DNA of 64,000 bases from Paracoccus lutimaris (lineage in GTDB: Bacteria; Pseudomonadota; Alphaproteobacteria; Rhodobacterales; Rhodobacteraceae), in NCBI RefSeq assembly GCF_003337565.1, contig NZ_QPJL01000010.1:90969-154968 (forward strand), read 5' to 3'. A program made the position numbers and the translations under genes. Shown in pieces: positions 55,450 through 63,359 of this stretch. The first letter of the stretch is position 1, and every line of letters begins with the position of its first letter. Under the pieces are notes generated by a model. It ran no database searches, was not told where the DNA came from, and saw only the letters and a list, made by a program, of their open reading frames with translations.

Positions 55450-56001
55450 TCAGCCCATCTTGCGCAGATAGGTCCAGGTCGGCACGCGGGCATTGCGGGC
55501 CACCGACCAGCTTTCCGCATCGCCCAGATATTCGAAGCCGCTATTGGTCAGCACCCGGGCCGAGCCGGGATTGTCCTGAAACGCCTCGGCGAAAAGCGTG
55601 CGCGAGCCATGCGGATTGGCAGCGACCAGCGCAGCGACAGCCTCGGTCGCGAAGCCGGTATTCCAGAACCCCGCCCCGATCCAGAAACCCAGTTCGGACT
55701 GCTCTGCCTCCATCCGGGTCAGCGAGACCACGCCCAGCAGTTCGGCCAGCTTGTTGTCCGAGCCGTCGATGGCCCAGACATCCTCGTCACGATCCGAGGA
55801 CATGGCGCGCTTGACATAGGCCTCGGCCGCGCCCGGCGGCAAGGGATGCGGAATGGACCGCGTCCCTTCGGCCACGCGGCGGTCGGCGGTGTAATGCGCA
55901 ATCAGCCCCGCATCCGACAGGCGCAGCGGTCGCAGCACCAGCCGTTCGGCGACGATCTCCTCTTGCCGCGCCAGCTCCGAAGCCATGGATCCGGTCGTCA
56001 T
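55450..56001 (-). CDS. GNAT N-acetyltransferase (RimJ/RimL-like)
   Basis: A 183-residue GNAT protein. The N-terminus L-V-L-R-P-L-R-L-S-D, the central G-F-W-I-G-A-G-F-W-N-T-G-F-A-T-E-A acetyl-CoA loop (Q/R-x-x-G-x-G/A) and N-P-G-S-A-R-V-L-T-N-S-G-F are RimJ/RimL-like. Its target is unknown. It follows rplU-rpmA, where GNAT genes are often found in this order, so a ribosomal protein or factor could be the substrate. Start at ATG 56001; others (55986) are possible. Confidence 0.85.
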   Translation of the reverse strand: MTTGSMASELARQEEIVAERLVLRPLRLSDAGLIAHYTADRRVAEGTRSIPHPLPPGAAEAYVKRAMSSDRDEDVWAIDGSDNKLAELLGVVSLTRMEAEQSELGFWIGAGFWNTGFATEAVAALVAANPHGSRTLFAEAFQDNPGSARVLTNSGFEYLGDAESWSVARNARVPTWTYLRKMG

Positions 56002-56109
56002 GCTCTTCTCCCCGTCTTGCTCGCAATAGATATGGGTGCGGTCCTTGGAAATGCGAAGGGGACCGGCCTTGGCCGATCCCCCTTTAGCACCCGAGTGTTA
56101 AGAATCGGC

Positions 56110-56382
56110 TTACTCGGCAGCCTCGAGATTGGCAGGCAGCACCGAAATATAGGTGCGGCCCTTGAGGCCCTTGCGGAAGGTCACGTGACCGTCGGTCAGC
56201 GCGAACAGCGTGTGATCGCGGCCCATGCCGACGTTCTGGCCCGGCCACCAGGTGGTACCGCGCTGACGCACGATGATGTTGCCGGCGACGGCCGACTGGC
56301 CACCGAACAGCTTGACGCCAAGACGACGACCGGCCGAGTCGCGACCGTTGCGGGACGAACCGCCTGCTTTCTTATGTGCCAT
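56110..56382 (-). CDS. rpmA: 50S ribosomal protein L27
   Basis: A 90-residue L27, which stabilises the peptidyl-tRNA end at the peptidyl transferase centre. The start [16 protein letters not shown] is diagnostic, with G-V-K-L-F-G-G-Q. There is no N-terminal extension like that cleaved in Firmicutes. It is 12 bases after rplU in an operon. The SD AAGGAGA lies before the ATG. Confidence 0.98.
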   Translation of the reverse strand: MAHKKAGGSSRNGRDSAGRRLGVKLFGGQSAVAGNIIVRQRGTTWWPGQNVGMGRDHTLFALTDGHVTFRKGLKGRTYISVLPANLEAAE

Positions 56383-56394
56383 GGGTCAGTCTCC

Positions 56395-56823
56395 TTATTC
56401 GCTGGCGGCTTCAGCCGCAGCTGCGGCCTTGGCTTTCGTGGCTTTCGCCGGTTTCGTGGGGGCCGCCTCGACCTTGGTGCGGGCGCCGACGGCAGCCTTC
56501 ACGTCGGTCTTGTCGCCGCCCTTTTCCAGAAGCTCGGTCACGCGCAGCAGGGTCAGCTGCTGGCGATGGCCACGGGTGCGCTGCGAGCTGTGCTTGCGGC
56601 GACGCTTGACATAGGTGATGACCTTGTCGGCCTTGATCGTGTCGATGACTTCGGCCTGCACGGCGGCACCGGCAACCAGCGGCGCACCGACAGTCGCACC
56701 GATCATCAGCACGTCGTTGAACTGGACCTTGTCGCCGGCTTCGGCGTTCAGTTTTTCGACGCGCAGCACATCACCGGCCTGAACCCGGTATTGCTTGCCG
56801 CCCGTCTTGAGAACTGCGAACAT
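56395..56823 (-). CDS. rplU: 50S ribosomal protein L21
   Basis: A 142-residue L21 beginning M-F-A-V-L-K-T-G-G-K-Q-Y-R-V. Conserved K-R-R-R-K-H-S-S-Q-R-T-R-G-H-R-Q follows. After the usual end near residue 103 there is an extra Ala/Lys-rich tail of about 40 residues (K-P-A-K-A-T-K-A-K-A), common in alphaproteobacterial L21. The start is ATG 56823; a longer frame upstream is not supported. The operon order is rplU-rpmA. Confidence 0.97.
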   Translation of the reverse strand: MFAVLKTGGKQYRVQAGDVLRVEKLNAEAGDKVQFNDVLMIGATVGAPLVAGAAVQAEVIDTIKADKVITYVKRRRKHSSQRTRGHRQQLTLLRVTELLEKGGDKTDVKAAVGARTKVEAAPTKPAKATKAKAAAAAEAASE

Positions 56824-57029
56824 TCCGTCTTTCCTTGTTCTGCCGCGTCCTTTGGCCCCTGCGATCGCAGGTGTTTGTGGGTTGGCCCCGCCTTCGGACA
56901 GCGCACCCTGGATATGGGTGAGGTTCAAAATAACGCACCGGCAACGGGCAGAAACCCGGCCGGTCGCGGCTATATCGCGGATTCGCGCCATGAAGTCAAC
57001 CGGATTGACCGCACCGATTGGCCCCGCAG

Positions 57030-58100
57030 TCAGGGCTGCGCGCACCAGATTTCCAGCGCCTCGGCCGGTTGCAGTTTCCGCCCCGGCCGCAGCACTCCGG
57101 GCGTGCGCGACAACAGTGGCGCCGGATTGGGTCCGTTATCGCCATGGACCCAGCGCGCCCGGTTATGGGCATGTGCCGGGGCCTCGTCAATCGAAAGGAC
57201 GGGCGCTGCGCAGGCATCGCTGCCTTCCAGAAGACGCGCCCAGTCGTCGCGGCTGCGGGTCCTGAAATGCGCCGCAAGAATTGCGCGCAGTGCCGGCCAT
57301 TGCGCGGGATCGCGGCGGTCGGGCAGGCCCATGGCATCAAGCCCGATCCGCATCAGCAGCTCGGCCCAGAATTGCGGCTCGATGGCGCCGATGGCCAGAT
57401 GCCCGCCACAGGCGCATTCATAGCAGCCGTAATAGGGCGCCGCGCCATCAAGGATATTGGCCTGCCGCCGGTCCTGCCACGCTCCGGCCATCCGCATCCC
57501 CGAGATCATCGCCATCAGATGCGCGACCCCGTCGCTGATCGCCGCATCGACCACCTGCCCCTGCCCGCTTTCGCGCGCCTTCAGGACCGCGGCGAGCATG
57601 CCCGCGACCAGATACATCGAGCCCCCGGCAAAATCGCCCAGCAGGTTCATGGGCGGCAAGGGGTGATCGGCCGGACCGATGGCATGCAGGGCGCCGGTGA
57701 TCGCCAGATAGGTCAGGTCATGGCCCGCCGAATGCGCCAATGGCCCCGCCTGCCCCCAACCGGTCATGCGGCCATAGACCAGACGCGGGTTCCCGGGAAA
57801 GTCGTCGGGGCCAAGGCCCAGCCGCTCCATCACGCCGGGGCGCATGCCCTCGATCAGCGCATCGGCCTGGCCGATCAGGGCGCGGGCGGTGGCCTGCCCC
57901 TCGGGCGATTTCAGGTCCAGCTCCAGCCAGTCGCGGCCGCGATCCAGAACGTCGCGCTCCAATCCCAGCACATGGCGCGCGCCGGGCCGGGCAATGCGGA
58001 TCACGCGGGCGCCGTGATCGGCAAGCCACATCGCCGCAAAGGGTGTCGGGCCAAGCCCGGCGATCTCGACCACGCGCAGCGAGGCAAGCGCGCCGGTCAT
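57030..58100 (-). CDS. CoA transferase family III (alpha-methylacyl-CoA racemase-like)
   Basis: A 356-residue CaiB/BaiF-family enzyme, closest to alpha-methylacyl-CoA racemase. Typical blocks are V-V-E-I-A-G-L-G-P-T-P-F-A near residue 12, L-D-L-K-S-P-E-G near 65, the A-G-H-D-L-T-Y-L-A-I-T-G catalytic His/Asp region near 125 and V-D-A-A-I-S-D-G near 190. It would act on branched acyl-CoAs in fatty acid or sterol side-chain breakdown. Start is ATG 58100; upstream in-frame sequence runs into the tRNA-like attachment site. Confidence 0.88.
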   Translation of the reverse strand: MTGALASLRVVEIAGLGPTPFAAMWLADHGARVIRIARPGARHVLGLERDVLDRGRDWLELDLKSPEGQATARALIGQADALIEGMRPGVMERLGLGPDDFPGNPRLVYGRMTGWGQAGPLAHSAGHDLTYLAITGALHAIGPADHPLPPMNLLGDFAGGSMYLVAGMLAAVLKARESGQGQVVDAAISDGVAHLMAMISGMRMAGAWQDRRQANILDGAAPYYGCYECACGGHLAIGAIEPQFWAELLMRIGLDAMGLPDRRDPAQWPALRAILAAHFRTRSRDDWARLLEGSDACAAPVLSIDEAPAHAHNRARWVHGDNGPNPAPLLSRTPGVLRPGRKLQPAEALEIWCAQP

Positions 58101-58129
58101 GGACAGGGGTCCGATTGACTGGGGAAATG

Positions 58130-58153
58130 GTGGGCGGTGAGGGACTCGAACCG
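58130..58153 (-). tRNA. 3' fragment of a tRNA gene (putative attachment-site core)
   Basis: On the minus strand the sequence GGTTCGAGTCC followed by CTCACCGCCCACCA is a tRNA T-loop, acceptor 3' strand and encoded CCA. The 5' side of the T-stem no longer pairs and no D- or anticodon arm follows, so only the 3' end is present. The acceptor implies a tRNA starting GGGCGGT (Val-like, uncertain). Phages that integrate in the 3' end of a tRNA leave such a fragment at one border. Confidence 0.7.
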
Positions 58154-58532
58154 TGAATGACTCATTGTAAATCAATACCTTATGAGAAGTTTTGTAACAA
58201 TGTGACGCCCCTAAAAATGACCTAAATGACGTTGCGTTAGATAGGTCCGAAAGGCAAGCACGAACCCACGTCATCCGCCCAGCAGAAAGGGCGGGGATCG
58301 CCCCCCGCCCTTTCAATTTTTCACCACAATTCAGGCTGTGGGGCGCGGATTGGTCGCGCCCGGTGCCGCGCGACCAAAAGGAGTGGGTCGCCGCACCATG
58401 ACGGGGTTTGGCTAATGCAGGCCGCGCACTCACCGTCTAATCGCAGCGCATTCGGTGGTGGAGTAAGTCCACCGGGCCGCGCCAGCCCTATACATTGTCC
58501 TTACGGCTGGCGCGGTGATCTGTCTCATGGGA
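58154..58532. other. Gene-less left part of the foreign segment
   Basis: No coding frame is convincing. It contains short repeated AATGAC/AAATGACCTA-like words (58160-58235) next to the tRNA fragment, as expected of integrase arm sites, a strong hairpin (58285-58314), and further GC-rich sequence without structure I recognise. Confidence 0.5.
58285..58320. terminator. Orphan strong terminator hairpin
   Basis: A 12-bp perfect stem (GAAAGGGCGGGG / CCCCGCCCTTTC) followed on the plus strand by AATTTTTC. No plus-strand gene ends here. Confidence 0.75.
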
Positions 58533-58856
58533 TCAGGGGGTAAACGTCGAAAGTTCTTCTTGTCGCCGCATCCAATCCGCCTCGTCCAAGTTGAGGCTAT
58601 AGTTCAAGCGCGCTTTCTCTGCGTTTTCGACTTCCTCGCGCAGATGCATCACCTTCATTTTCATGCGCTCATACCTCAACCTGAGATCGGCAAGGCTCCG
58701 TTCTGCGGCATGAAGTTCCTTCTGCTTCTGCCTGAACACTGACGATACCATGTCGGCATGTAACCGGTATGTGACTGCCTGTTTGCTCGGGGTATAGTTC
58801 GCTTCAAGATAGGCCAAAACATGCTGACGCTGCATCGAATGCATGGATGACAACAT
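58533..58856 (-). CDS. Hypothetical coiled-coil protein
   Basis: A 107-residue protein with no family that I recognise. The start is ATG 58856, whose first base is the last base of the upstream gene's stop (TAATG), implying coupling. Residues about 45-85 (R-Q-K-Q-K-E-L-H-A-A-E-R-S-L-A-D) form a heptad-rich coiled coil. An N-terminal A-Y-L-E-A-N-Y-T-P-S-K-Q-A-V region could be a small folded or DNA-binding helix. The gene belongs to the low-GC foreign block. Confidence 0.55.
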   Translation of the reverse strand: MLSSMHSMQRQHVLAYLEANYTPSKQAVTYRLHADMVSSVFRQKQKELHAAERSLADLRLRYERMKMKVMHLREEVENAEKARLNYSLNLDEADWMRRQEELSTFTP

Positions 58857-59233
58857 TACACAGCCTCGTCGCTCTCGTTGAAGCACCGTAGCGCCTCAGC
58901 ATGATCCGACTTCATGGCGTCGATCCGGGCGCGCTCGGCGTCGATCCGGGCGCGTGTCGCCTTCCGTTCGGCCTCCATTCCTTCACCGGGATATAGATCG
59001 ACCTCACGCTGCATGTGGTGCTCAACATCGGAATGGATCATGTCAAGCATCGACTGCGGAAAATCCAGGTCGTGCAAGACTGTGCACATATCCAGCATGT
59101 CGCTGTATTCCTGCCGGTCCTCGGGCAGAGACTGGATGCGTGCGATTGCATATATAAGCGCCTTAACGACGATGTAGCCATCGCGACCGGTGACGCTTGC
59201 CGCCACCGGGGTGGTCTTGACACTGCTCTTCAT
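58856..59233 (-). CDS. Hypothetical protein of the foreign segment
   Basis: A 125-residue protein, unrecognised. The start is ATG 59233 (M-K-S-S-V-K-T-T-P-V), preceded by GGAGATACC. A hydrophobic G-Y-I-V-V-K-A-L-I-Y-A-I-A segment is followed by an acidic helical region and a C-terminal Arg/Glu/Ala coiled coil with the near-duplicate R-A-R-I-D-A-E / R-A-R-I-D-A-M. The near-repeats suggest recent local duplication. It is coupled to the gene that follows. Confidence 0.55.
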   Translation of the reverse strand: MKSSVKTTPVAASVTGRDGYIVVKALIYAIARIQSLPEDRQEYSDMLDMCTVLHDLDFPQSMLDMIHSDVEHHMQREVDLYPGEGMEAERKATRARIDAERARIDAMKSDHAEALRCFNESDEAV

Positions 59234-59331
59234 TGGTAGGTATCTCCAAATATTACTGCTAGGTGACAAGGGCGGTGGTCGTGGAACATCAACCGCCTTT
59301 GTTGCATCTGAACCGGGCGCAGATTGTCGGC

Positions 59332-59853
59332 TCAGCCCGTCACCTTCCACGCCGGGAAGGTCCAGCGGACCTGCTTATCAAGCTGGTCCAGCATCTTGTT
59401 GAGGCGCGCGGCCTCTTTCAGCGCCGCCTTTTTCTTGGCCGGATCCGACAGGTCGGAAGCCTCGACTTCGGCAAGGCGGGCTTTGATCTCGGTGCGCTTG
59501 TATGCATTCACCTCATCGGCCAAGCCCTGCGCTGCTTTGATCAGGCAGCCTATCATCACCTCGGCACGGCCTAGCGACGTGCTGGAATCCTCACCAAAGG
59601 GATTGTGGTCCTGCAAATCGTCTAGCGTGAATGCTTCCGGGCCTCTGTCGTCCTCAAACAGTGGCGCTGCAATTCCGGTCAATTCAAGCGCCTGACAATA
59701 TTGCGAACCCACCTGATCGTCGGGTGTGAACACCTCAAAGAACGGTTTGCGGAAGACACCTGCCGGCGCTACGGCCTGCACAAGCTCCTCTTGCTTCTTT
59801 TCCTTCTGGCGCTGCCTCCAACGGCGCTGCGCTTCTGCGTTTGCATTTGGCAT
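59332..59853 (-). CDS. Hypothetical protein with basic N-terminus
   Basis: A 173-residue protein, start ATG 59853 with SD AAGGAGACG. The N-terminus (N-A-E-A-Q-R-R-W-R-Q-R-Q-K-E-K-K) is strongly basic and could bind DNA. The centre includes A-F-T-L-D-D-L-Q-D and S-L-G-R-A-E-V-M-I-G, and the C-terminal part is helical with many Lys/Ala/Glu. No known family is assigned. The palindrome ATTACTAT...ATAGTAAT lies just upstream (59875-59900). Confidence 0.55.
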   Translation of the reverse strand: MPNANAEAQRRWRQRQKEKKQEELVQAVAPAGVFRKPFFEVFTPDDQVGSQYCQALELTGIAAPLFEDDRGPEAFTLDDLQDHNPFGEDSSTSLGRAEVMIGCLIKAAQGLADEVNAYKRTEIKARLAEVEASDLSDPAKKKAALKEAARLNKMLDQLDKQVRWTFPAWKVTG

Positions 59854-59874
59854 GTCTGCGTCTCCTTCCCGATC

Positions 59875-59900
59875 ATTACTATTACTGTGTATATAGTAAT
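59875..59900. promoter_or_regulatory. AT-rich inverted repeat (possible operator)
   Basis: ATTACTAT (59875-59882) and ATAGTAAT (59893-59900) are inverted copies 10 bases apart, 22 bases upstream of the gene starting at 59853. This is a typical repressor-site layout. Confidence 0.45.
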
Positions 59901-59934
59901 GCAACTGACAAATGCATTCCTCACAAATTCGTGA

Positions 59935-60114
59935 TTACGCAGCCAGCGCCGCCCCTGCATCCTCGCGGCAGGCTTCCGGCAGCACACCAGCGACGACCAG
60001 CGCCTCGGCCAGTTTGCCGCGCAGGTCGCCCATGCCGGTCGCAGCGGCCATGAACGCGTCCGCCAGATCGTCGATCAGAGTTTCATAGGCAGAATCGGGA
60101 ATGAAGGTGGTCAT
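59935..60114 (-). CDS. 59-residue hypothetical protein
   Basis: A small frame absent from usual 60-residue cut-offs. It starts at ATG 60114 (M-T-T-F-I-P-D-S-A-Y-E-T) and ends with an Ala-rich tail (E-D-A-G-A-A-L-A-A). The SD is weak (AACGAG). The sequence is helical and acidic with a hydrophobic centre. No family is recognised. It is the first gene of the minus-strand group and lies directly downstream of an AT-rich promoter area with the palindrome at 60217-60234. Confidence 0.5.
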   Translation of the reverse strand: MTTFIPDSAYETLIDDLADAFMAAATGMGDLRGKLAEALVVAGVLPEACREDAGAALAA

Positions 60115-60216
60115 GGTATTGCTCGTTGCTGATTTGGATAACCAGAATCTAGGACGACACGGAATCCGTGTGCAAGAGGAAACTTTCGCAACTATATGAT
60201 TTTATTATATAAAAGG

Positions 60217-60234
60217 TAAGTAAGTGCTTACTTA
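60217..60234. promoter_or_regulatory. 8-2-8 palindrome, probable operator
   Basis: TAAGTAAG-TG-CTTACTTA. Immediately beside it on the minus strand is TATATAATAAAA, a strong -10-like sequence reading toward the genes at 58.5-60.1 kb, so a repressor bound here would block that promoter. Confidence 0.55.
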
Positions 60235-60338
60235 TGTGCTGGGCTTGAAAGCAAAAGAAAAACCCGCGCGCAGGAACGAGTTGCGCGCGGGTCTGGTAAG
60301 CCGGGTAATCACTCCCGGTAGAGACTATCTACATCAGA

Positions 60339-60353
60339 TGAGAATGATTCTCA
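60339..60353. promoter_or_regulatory. Fur-like 7-1-7 box
   Basis: TGAGAATGATTCTCA is a perfect 7-1-7 inverted repeat that differs from TGATAATNATTATCA at one symmetric position per half. It is followed by AATAAAAAA and lies in an area without an obvious target gene. Confidence 0.45.
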
Positions 60354-60481
60354 ATAAAAAACTGCCGGTCTTAACCGGAATGTGTGCTCCCCCAACCCTT
60401 CCGGTTCCGGCCACAACGCAGGTGACGTCGAAGCCGAAGGCGAACCATGTCTGCGTTTATGATCTGCGCGCCGCGTGTCTA

Positions 60482-60560
60482 GGAATACGCGAGACACTCG
60501 GCGCTTCGCGCCTCCCTGCGCGTCGCTTCGCTCCTTGCCATCTCGCGCTTCGCGCTCGAT
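60482..60560. repeat. Cluster of short GC hairpins around CGCTTCGC
   Basis: Three close variants of GCGCTTCGCGC occur: GGCGCTTCGCGCC, CGTCGCTTCGCTCC and TCGCGCTTCGCGCTCGA. The first and last are self-complementary with a TTC loop. Confidence 0.45.
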
Positions 60561-60630
60561 TGACGTTTCTCTTTATCATGACCGGAAGATTGTCATCTGT
60601 TTGTGTAATCCCCTTTCAGGAGATGACTAT

Positions 60631-60703
60631 TCCCCCTGACGGATACACAGCCATAGTTCAGCCAGAACCGATGTTCTGGCTAGTTGTGTATCCGTCAGGG
60701 GGA
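60631..60703. repeat. Nested perfect palindrome (19-bp outer, 9-bp inner stem)
   Basis: The outer arms TCCCCCTGACGGATACACA (60631-60649) and its exact complement (60685-60703) enclose a second hairpin, AGCCAGAAC (60660-60668) with GTTCTGGCT (60673-60681) and loop CGAT. This is the most perfect long structure in the window and is not a normal terminator, since no T-run follows. Confidence 0.8.
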
Positions 60704-61261
60704 TTGATCGACTAAATCTTTCAGTCGAAGTGGTGAACCGAACCTGCTGATCAAGGCGACCGGGCGGCATCCATTGTCCCGGCGATATTCGGCGCATCCG
60801 GCCTTTCGGCCATGCGGTTGCAGCCCGAAGGCTGCGCGACACAGGCGGCTTACCTACAACCAGACCTGTATCCAGCGGTTGTCATCACTGACAGAGCCGC
60901 AATCTTTTGTGGCGCTATTCGCTAATGTGCGGGAAGCAACCGTCCCAGTGCGTCCGATGTTCTCCACCGGGGTGCGATCTGGGGCGATCAAACCTGCGGG
61001 TTCCTAGCTAACCCGTCTCCGCGCACCGTCTCGTATTCGGCGTTCTGCGGGATCTTTGCCGAAGGCTAGGATCGAACAAGGCTGCATTGATTAGGTGCAG
61101 CCGAGTGTCATGCGATCTCATGGGTAGGGTCTGCGACAAGACGCTCGCCTAGCACTTCATAAGGATAACTTGCTTGCAACATAGCATATCAGTTCCTGCG
61201 CGCAACCGGTTAGTTGCATGGAATCAATGGAGTGTATGCGCAAGCCTCAAATCCCGAAGCA

Positions 61262-62760
61262 CTAGCGCAGCATCCCGCCGGGCCTCATCTGGCGGATCAT
61301 CTCGGATTGCACCATCACGCGCATTGCGGCTTCGGACTCGCGGGCGATCTGCTTGGCAAGCTCGCTGTTCTGCTCGGGCGTTCCACCGGTCGCATTCACC
61401 GTCACCGCGCCGCCGGTGATGTTGATCACGGGGGCTGACACCTTCGCAGAGCCGCTGGGCGAGTCGCTGACGGCCCTCGCGACCTTTCCGGCAGCACCGA
61501 CCAGCCCGCCCTCGGCATAGCCCCTGCGGGCGCTCCGGTGCATCCGTTCGAGATTGCCCGCGCCGATGCGCTTGACCGTCTCGGCGCTGAACACATACTC
61601 GCCCGCGTGAACGATACCGGCAGGCTGATGCTTGCCGCCGTGGCCGGTATAGCCGCCCTCGGCAAAGCCCAGCAGGCCGCCCAGCCATTGCCCGGCACCG
61701 GCAAACATGCCGCCCTGTCCGAACATGCCCATGAACACGCGATGAAATTGTGCTGCGGCGATCTGCCGCAGCAGCCCGGCCAGCGCCTCGCCCGCCGACA
61801 TGGAACCAGACAGGATGCCGCCGAACAAGTCGGACAGCGCCTGCGCGCCTTTCTGGCCCGCGTCCTCGACCTTCTTCATCTTGTCGGCGGCCTGATCGGC
61901 CTTGCTCGCGGCATCGGCATAGCTCTGCGCCAGCTTGTCGATCTCGGCGGTCAGTTCGGGTGTGATCGCCTTCCCGGCCTGTTGCGCGGCATGCAGCAGC
62001 TTGGCCTTCTCGGCTGCGAGGGCGACGGCATCGCCATAGCTCTTGCCAGCCGCCGCGCCCGCGATCAGGGCAGCGGATTCAAATTCCAGTTCCCGCGTCC
62101 GGTCACGGATCGCCTGCGCCTCGCGGGCAAATTCGTCCAGCGCCGCCGCACCACCGGCACCGCCAGAACGCCCGCCAGAGCCACCCGAGGATCGCGCGGC
62201 GGCATCGGCGGCGGAACGGGCCGCATCACCGTCCAGCGCCGCCTGCGCGGCGGTGGTGATCTCGGCATCGGTCAGGGTCGCGCCTGCCTCGGATGCGCGC
62301 TTGCGCACCTCGGCCTTCTCGCGGTCCAGTTTCAGGCTTTCACTGGTGGCGGCGTTCCGGGCATTCTCGCTGGCGACGAAACGGTCATTGGCCGCGCGCA
62401 TGGCGTCGAGACTGCTCATGCTGGCGGATTGCGCGGCATGTTGCTGGCGCAGGGCTTCAAGCCGCTTGGTGCCGGGGTCGATCTGCGCAGCCTTCGCCAG
62501 TTCACCAACCAGCGCCGATGCCTGCGCGGTGACGGATGCGATCACGCCCCCGAGGCGTCCAAGCTGCGACATGATGCCCGAGAACTGCGCGCGATCCACG
62601 TCCGACAGGCTGGCGAAAGCATCCTGCGCGCCGGTCTCGATCTCGCCCAGCTTGGCGGCAAAATCCTCGCCGGTCATGGTGCCGTCGCGGAATCCCTGTT
62701 GCGCCGCGTCCAGTTCGCCCGACAGGCGACGAAGCTGGTCGGCAGCATCGCCGTATGCAC
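61262..62760 (-). pseudogene. Phage tail tape measure protein, N-terminally truncated
   Basis: About 499 codons of a lambda-family tape measure protein in frame up to about 62760, where it joins the DUF3168 gene. A start codon is available only at 62677 (M-T-G-E-D-F-A-A-K). It shows helical Ala/Asp/Gln-rich sequence (A-E-K-A-K-L-L-H-A-A-Q-Q), an R-S-S-G-G-S-G-G-R-S-G-G-A-G-G-A flexible stretch, and the diagnostic C-terminal G-E-Y-V-F-S-A-E-T-V-K-R-I-G and G-Y-A-E-G-G. The natural C-terminus is present. Functional tape measures are normally much longer, so this is a remnant. Confidence 0.78.
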
Positions 62761-62907
62761 CTCGGCTGACGACATGATGATGCAGGGCATGATCTCGGGA
62801 CGGGCAAGGCCGGTGCGGATGCGCTCGGGCGCGACATGCTGGACAACATCCGGCGTCGCGATCAGTGCCAGCCGCACGGCGCGTTGCAATTCCATGTCGG
62901 GGGTCAT
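62674..62907 (-). pseudogene. DUF3168-like tail completion protein, C-terminally truncated
   Basis: Starting at ATG 62907 the product has M-T-P-D-M-E-L-Q-R-A-V-R-L-A-L-I and P-x-I-M-P-C-I-I-M-S-S-A-E, as in DUF3168 tail-completion proteins (usually 120-140 residues). From about residue 51 (base 62757) family sequence stops and the remaining codons read the tape-measure DNA out of frame. The start overlaps the gp10-like stop as ATGA. Confidence 0.65.
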
Positions 62908-63359
62908 TGGCTGGCCTCGCGGATCGCGCGGCGCAGCAGCCGGTTCATGCGCTGTTCGAGGCGTTTTCGGTTCAAGCGCCATGCTGGGTTGAAGAATGGC
63001 GCGGCGGGCATGGTGCCGGTGGTGGTGCCGTCCTTGTGCATCCGGGGTGCGGTGCCGCCCTCGACCAGATGCGCGTGACGGGCATCGCTATCGCCCGCCG
63101 TCACCAGCACCTCGAACTCGCCTGCCACGCGCTGCCCGCCATCGGTGGAATGCGGCGGGGTGGTTTCGCCGGGGCCGGTGACGTGAATGCTTTCGATCAG
63201 ATCGCCCGTGCGCCGCGATGCCTCGGCCAGCACCCGCATGTCGGCGGCGATCTCGTTCCCAGCCTTCACCAGTTCCGGGCGCAGGATAGGCGCTGCGGCA
63301 TCGCGCATCGCTTGCAGTTTCCGGGTCAGTTCCTTGGAGCCTTGCACCAGATCAGCCAT
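62904..63359 (-). CDS. HK97 gp10-like phage protein
   Basis: A 151-residue head-tail/tail-completion protein of the HK97 gp10 family. Markers are the helical start (M-A-D-L-V-Q-G-S-K-E-L-T-R-K-L), R-T-G-D-L-I-E-S-I-H-V and the H-L-V-E-G-G-T-A-P-R-M-H loop with P-A-A-P-F-F-N-P-A-W near the end. ATG 63359 is preferred over the upstream in-frame ATG inside the preceding gene. It overlaps the connector gene by 8 bases. Confidence 0.8.
   Translation of the reverse strand: MADLVQGSKELTRKLQAMRDAAAPILRPELVKAGNEIAADMRVLAEASRRTGDLIESIHVTGPGETTPPHSTDGGQRVAGEFEVLVTAGDSDARHAHLVEGGTAPRMHKDGTTTGTMPAAPFFNPAWRLNRKRLEQRMNRLLRRAIREASQ

Larger units (their letters stand above)
60115..61261. other. 1.1-kb gene-poor region rich in palindromes
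   Basis: No frame here looks like a gene. The longest, plus 60224-60715, runs through the palindromes and hairpins and lacks codon bias. Listed separately are an 8-2-8 operator, a Fur-like box and a 72-base nested palindrome. A hairpin with a 10-base stem (ACCCGCGCGC / GCGCGCGGGT, near 60262-60292) and one with GGCTGCA / TGCAGCC (near 61079-61101) also occur. The stretch 60720-61075 shows nothing I can name. Confidence 0.5.

Noticed and set aside
58100..58200. Complete tRNA gene
   Set aside because: Only the T-loop, 3' acceptor strand and CCA are present; T-stem pairing fails and no D- or anticodon arm is found.
60224..60715. Plus-strand frame of 163 codons in the gene-poor region
   Set aside because: It runs through several hairpins and the nested palindrome, has a start inside an operator-like repeat and no codon bias or family.
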